Assembly: GCA_017549765.1 (NCBI GenBank) | Contig: JAFYNM010000008.1 | Location: 62,001 to 126,000 of the forward strand | Direction: 5' to 3' | Source: Bacteroidales bacterium | GTDB taxonomy: Bacteria > Bacteroidota > Bacteroidia > Bacteroidales > WCHB1-69 | DNA: 64,000 nt | Shown: positions 61,567 through 64,000 of the stretch, piece by piece | How the letters are laid out: each line of letters opens with the position of its first letter | Position numbering within the stretch: the stretch's first letter is position 1 | Position numbers and translations under genes: made by a program | Notes under the pieces: generated by a model | What the model was told of the DNA's origin: nothing | The model's input: only the letters and a program-made list of their open reading frames with translations | The model's database searches: none

Positions 61567-61650
61567 GCCCAGGTGGTGGAATTGGTAGACACGCTACTTT
61601 GAGGGGGTAGTGGGAGTACTCCCGTGCAAGTTCGACTCTTGTCCTGGGCA
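61567..61650 (+). tRNA. tRNA-Leu (anticodon GAG)
   Basis: Acceptor stem GCCCAGG/CCTGGGC. The D-arm has GGAATTGGTAGACA and the anticodon stem-loop CTACT-TTGAGGG-GGTAG has GAG at 34-36. A long variable arm (GGGAGTACTCCC, class II as required for leucine) precedes the T-arm GTTCGACTC. Discriminator base is A; CCA is not encoded. Length 84. A terminator follows 6 bases later. Confidence 0.97.
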
Positions 61651-61656
61651 CATGAT

Positions 61657-61697
61657 AAAAGGCTCTTTATCTTGAAGATAGAGAGCCTTTTTTGTTG
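61657..61697 (+). terminator. Intrinsic terminator after tRNA-Leu
   Basis: AAGGCTCT-TTATCT pairs with AGATA-GAGAGCCTT around a short loop, followed by a run of six T. It limits the transcript to the single tRNA. Confidence 0.9.
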
Positions 61698-61762
61698 TAT
61701 GAGCCACGGGATATGAGCACGTGTTACCGCGCGGGGTCATGATGTGTCCGAGTGCGTTACGC

Positions 61763-63538
61763 TTAGCCGTTTTGCGCCAAATAGGCGATGAGGTCCGAAG
61801 CCCGCTTGGCACCAATCACCGCCGCCAAGGCTTCTACTGAGGCATTCTTGATGCCCGACAACGACCGGAACTCCTTGAGTAACCGCTTCTTAAGAACAGG
61901 ACCAATGCCCGGTGCGTGGTCCAATGCCGAAGTCATGCTGGTCTTCGACCTCCGTTTGCGGTGGTGGGTGATGCCGAAATGGTGTACCTCGTCACGCACC
62001 TCCTGCAGCAGCCGCTGCGCCTCCGAGCGTTTGTCAATATAGACGGGCAGGTCATCCCCTACCTTGTAGATGTCTTCCAGCCGCTTGGCAATGCCCACCA
62101 GCATCAGACGGTCTTCAATGTGTAATGCCTGGATGGCCTTGTAGGCCGCGTGCAGTTGCCCTTTCCCACCATCGATTACCACGAGGTCCGGCAAAGGCTT
62201 CTCCTCTTCCAACAAGCGATGGTAGCGCCGGAAGACGACCTCTTCCATGCTCGCGAAGTCGTCGGCCCCTACCACGGTCTTGATGTTGAAGTGCCGGTAC
62301 TCTTTCTTGGCTGGCTTGCCGTCGATAAAGCAGATCATGGCAGCCACCGGGTCTTCACCCTGGGTGTTGGAGTTGTCAAAACACTCGATGTGGCGCGGCA
62401 AGGTCTTCATGCCCAACGCTTCTTTCAGCGACTGCAATACCCGCTGGCTCCGTCTCTCCGGATTGACCAAATCCTGCCGCTTCTTCTTCTCTAACATGTA
62501 AAAATGTGCATTCCGGATGGCTAACTCCACCAGCTTTCTCTTCTCTCCACGCTGGGGCACCTGTATGTCCCACCCCTCTGGCACCAACTTTGGCATGAAA
62601 GGTACCAAAACGGTGTCAGACAATCCCTCCATGCGGGAGGAGATCTCCAGAATGCCATTCCATAGCGTCTCCTCGCTGTCCCGCTCTATGTTGTTGCTGA
62701 TCTCGATGATGTGCGCCTGCACAATGGCCCCGTCCACAATACGCAGGAAACTCACATACGCACAGTCCTCTTCCTCTTCGATGCCGAAGACGTCCATGTT
62801 GGTGAGGGATGCGCTGACTACAACCGATTTGCCGATGAACTGATGCAGGATCTCAATGCGCTGCTTCAGCTCGGCCGCTTTCTCGAATTCCCACTTCTCC
62901 GCATGCGCCATCATCTCTTCTTTCAATTCGCTGATGACCTCCTGTCGCTTGCCCTTGATGATGTCCGCTATCCGCGCGATATTGCGCTGATATTCTTCCT
63001 TGGAGATGAAACCGCTGCAGGGCGCTGAACAACGCTTCAGCTGGTACTGCATGCAGGGTCGGTCGCTCTGTACCAACCGGCGGCACGTGCGCAACGGAAA
63101 TATCTCCCGAATGGTGTCCAACAAGACATTCATCGACTTGACGGAGGAGTAGGGGCCAAATAACTGCATGGTGGCTGGGTCGGGACGCCGGGTGGAGAAG
63201 ACCCTCGGGAACTCCTCCTTGCTGATCGCGATCCAAGGGTAGGACTTGTCATCCTTCAGCATGATGTTGTATTTGGGCTTGAACTCCTTGATCATGCTGT
63301 TCTCCAATAACAAAGCCTCCCATTCGGAGTCTACCACGGTGGTCTGTATGTCGCGAATCTTGGTGACCAGCATCCGCACTTTGGCGGAGTCGTGCTCTTT
63401 GTTGAAATAGGAGGACACACGCCTCTTCAGCCGCTTGGCCTTCCCTACGTAGATGATGGTGCCTTTCTCGTCCAAAAAACGATAGACACCAGGCTTCTCG
63501 GGCAAGGATTTTAATATGAGACGTAGATTCTCCCGCAC
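61763..63538 (-). CDS. uvrC: Excinuclease ABC subunit C
   Basis: 591 residues, typical length. The GIY-YIG nuclease (about 12-95) reads PGVYRFLDEKGTIIYVGKAK. A UVR motif (about 197-232), the RNase H-like UvrC domain with ECFDNSNTQGEDPVA and VIDGGKGQLHAA, and paired HhH repeats at the C-terminus (ALDHAPGIGPVLKKRLLKEF) follow. It makes both incisions in UvrABC nucleotide excision repair. It ends 65 bases from the tRNA terminator and starts 4 bases after a beta-propeller gene stop, so the two are probably co-transcribed. Confidence 0.97.
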   Translation of the reverse strand: MRENLRLILKSLPEKPGVYRFLDEKGTIIYVGKAKRLKRRVSSYFNKEHDSAKVRMLVTKIRDIQTTVVDSEWEALLLENSMIKEFKPKYNIMLKDDKSYPWIAISKEEFPRVFSTRRPDPATMQLFGPYSSVKSMNVLLDTIREIFPLRTCRRLVQSDRPCMQYQLKRCSAPCSGFISKEEYQRNIARIADIIKGKRQEVISELKEEMMAHAEKWEFEKAAELKQRIEILHQFIGKSVVVSASLTNMDVFGIEEEEDCAYVSFLRIVDGAIVQAHIIEISNNIERDSEETLWNGILEISSRMEGLSDTVLVPFMPKLVPEGWDIQVPQRGEKRKLVELAIRNAHFYMLEKKKRQDLVNPERRSQRVLQSLKEALGMKTLPRHIECFDNSNTQGEDPVAAMICFIDGKPAKKEYRHFNIKTVVGADDFASMEEVVFRRYHRLLEEEKPLPDLVVIDGGKGQLHAAYKAIQALHIEDRLMLVGIAKRLEDIYKVGDDLPVYIDKRSEAQRLLQEVRDEVHHFGITHHRKRRSKTSMTSALDHAPGIGPVLKKRLLKEFRSLSGIKNASVEALAAVIGAKRASDLIAYLAQNG

Positions 63539-63542
63539 AATA

Positions 63543-64000
63543 TTAACGAAGTGTGATGTCCTCCACTGGAGTATTCAGTAACAAATGTCCTGGATTGATG
63601 CCAGTGGTGAAACTCTTCTTGAGCTTTCCGCCTTTGTCGAACCAGTAGATCTTTCCGCTAACGGAGAAACTTAAAGCGTCACTGATGAAGACGTCGCCGT
63701 TCAACGGATTGACACAGATGCCGTAAGGTGTCTCGATCTGGGTGCCGTCGGTGATGAAGTTTTCGGAGACAATCTCATCGGTGTTCAAATCCATTACCTT
63801 GATCCAGGAATCATACGTGTAGAAGTCGTAGTGATATATGTAGGCATAATGATCGTTGATGGTGAAGTTCAGCACGGCCATGTCGTATGTCTTGACAACC
63901 TCGTCGGTCTGGGCATCGATTTTCAGGAAGTTGTAAGGTACGTCGCCATAATCGCCACGGGTGACCAGATAGACATAATGGTCGCGATAACTCTGCAAAA
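63543..64000 (-). CDS. YncE-like / DUF5074 beta-propeller protein (5' part outside window)
   Basis: The last 152 codons of a gene that continues past the right edge. Repeating beta-propeller blades are visible, about 45 residues each: FLKIDAQTDEVVKTYDMAVLN, IKVMDLNTDEIVSENFITD, PYGICVNPLNGDVFISDAL. These match the YncE/DUF5074 surface propellers of Bacteroidetes, some of which bind vitamin B12 next to BtuB transporters. The missing N-terminus should carry a lipoprotein signal. The stop is 4 bases before uvrC. Confidence 0.7.
   Translation of the reverse strand, partial: LQSYRDHYVYLVTRGDYGDVPYNFLKIDAQTDEVVKTYDMAVLNFTINDHYAYIYHYDFYTYDSWIKVMDLNTDEIVSENFITDGTQIETPYGICVNPLNGDVFISDALSFSVSGKIYWFDKGGKLKKSFTTGINPGHLLLNTPVEDITLR

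Noticed and set aside
61567-61650. tRNA-Leu as integration site of a mobile element
   Set aside because: No integrase gene and no repeat of the tRNA 3' end were noticed nearby; flanking genes are housekeeping.
1-64000. CRISPR array or cas genes
   Set aside because: No regularly spaced 20-40 base repeats and no Cas-like protein were seen.

Overview
This window looks like a chromosome segment from a member of the Bacteroidota, most likely order Bacteroidales. Three things point there. Roughly twenty genes are preceded by the phylum-specific -7 box TAnnTTTG (usually read as TATTTTTGC), often with no Shine-Dalgarno sequence. Lineage-typical families are present: DUF4270 and DUF1573 proteins, a GT5-domain-only 'starch synthase', and an archaeal-type glycogen debranching enzyme. 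The gene order GT5 - DUF4270 - glmS is also familiar from this group. I cannot name genus or species.

Layout. 1-4.3 kb (minus): a four-gene unit of HdrB-like and HdrA-like proteins, glycogen debranching enzyme and a glycosyltransferase cut by the window edge. 4.3-9.3 kb (plus): Na/Pi symporter, S41 protease, O-antigen ligase-like protein. 9.3-12.2 kb (minus): TsaC/Sua5-type protein, arginine decarboxylase-like enzyme, leucine-rich-repeat lipoprotein. 12.4-24.0 kb (plus): a type I restriction-modification locus, hsdM - AlbA_2/ATPase protein - hsdS - Ser/Thr kinase - TPR-like protein - small remnant with a REP-like pair - hsdR - YgjP-type metalloprotease. 24.0-27.7 kb (minus): a small outer-membrane-type protein with a DUF4298 protein, then rplC-rplD-rplW-rplB-rpsS closed by a terminator. 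28.0-34.7 kb (plus): TetR regulator, lipoprotein and a three-part RND efflux pump. 34.8-38.9 kb (plus): M13 metallopeptidase, carbamate kinase, ornithine carbamoyltransferase. 39.0-46.2 kb: YbjQ, TamB, TsaD and a YD-repeat membrane protein. 46.3-50.2 kb (plus): ApbE, a DUF5674 pair, RNase R. 50.3-56.2 kb: a 1079-residue TPR protein, Mpl ligase, DUF1573 protein. 56.2-61.5 kb (minus): GT5 protein - DUF4270 - glmS - hflX. 61.5-64 kb: tRNA-Leu(GAG), uvrC and a partial beta-propeller protein.

Most of the window is housekeeping sequence. The accessory part is the restriction locus. Its core hsdM, hsdS and hsdR genes should make an ATP-dependent type I enzyme. Between hsdS and hsdR sits a visibly AT-rich pair, a kinase with an intact catalytic set and a TPR-like helical-repeat protein, joined to hsdS and to each other by overlapping reading frames. 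This nested cassette is the best candidate for an undescribed system here. It is followed by what looks like a Bro-N gene reduced to its first 13 codons and two covarying REP-like hairpins. A second oddity is the ribosomal cluster, which lacks rpsJ upstream and stops at a strong terminator after rpsS, where rplV-rpsC-rplP would normally follow.
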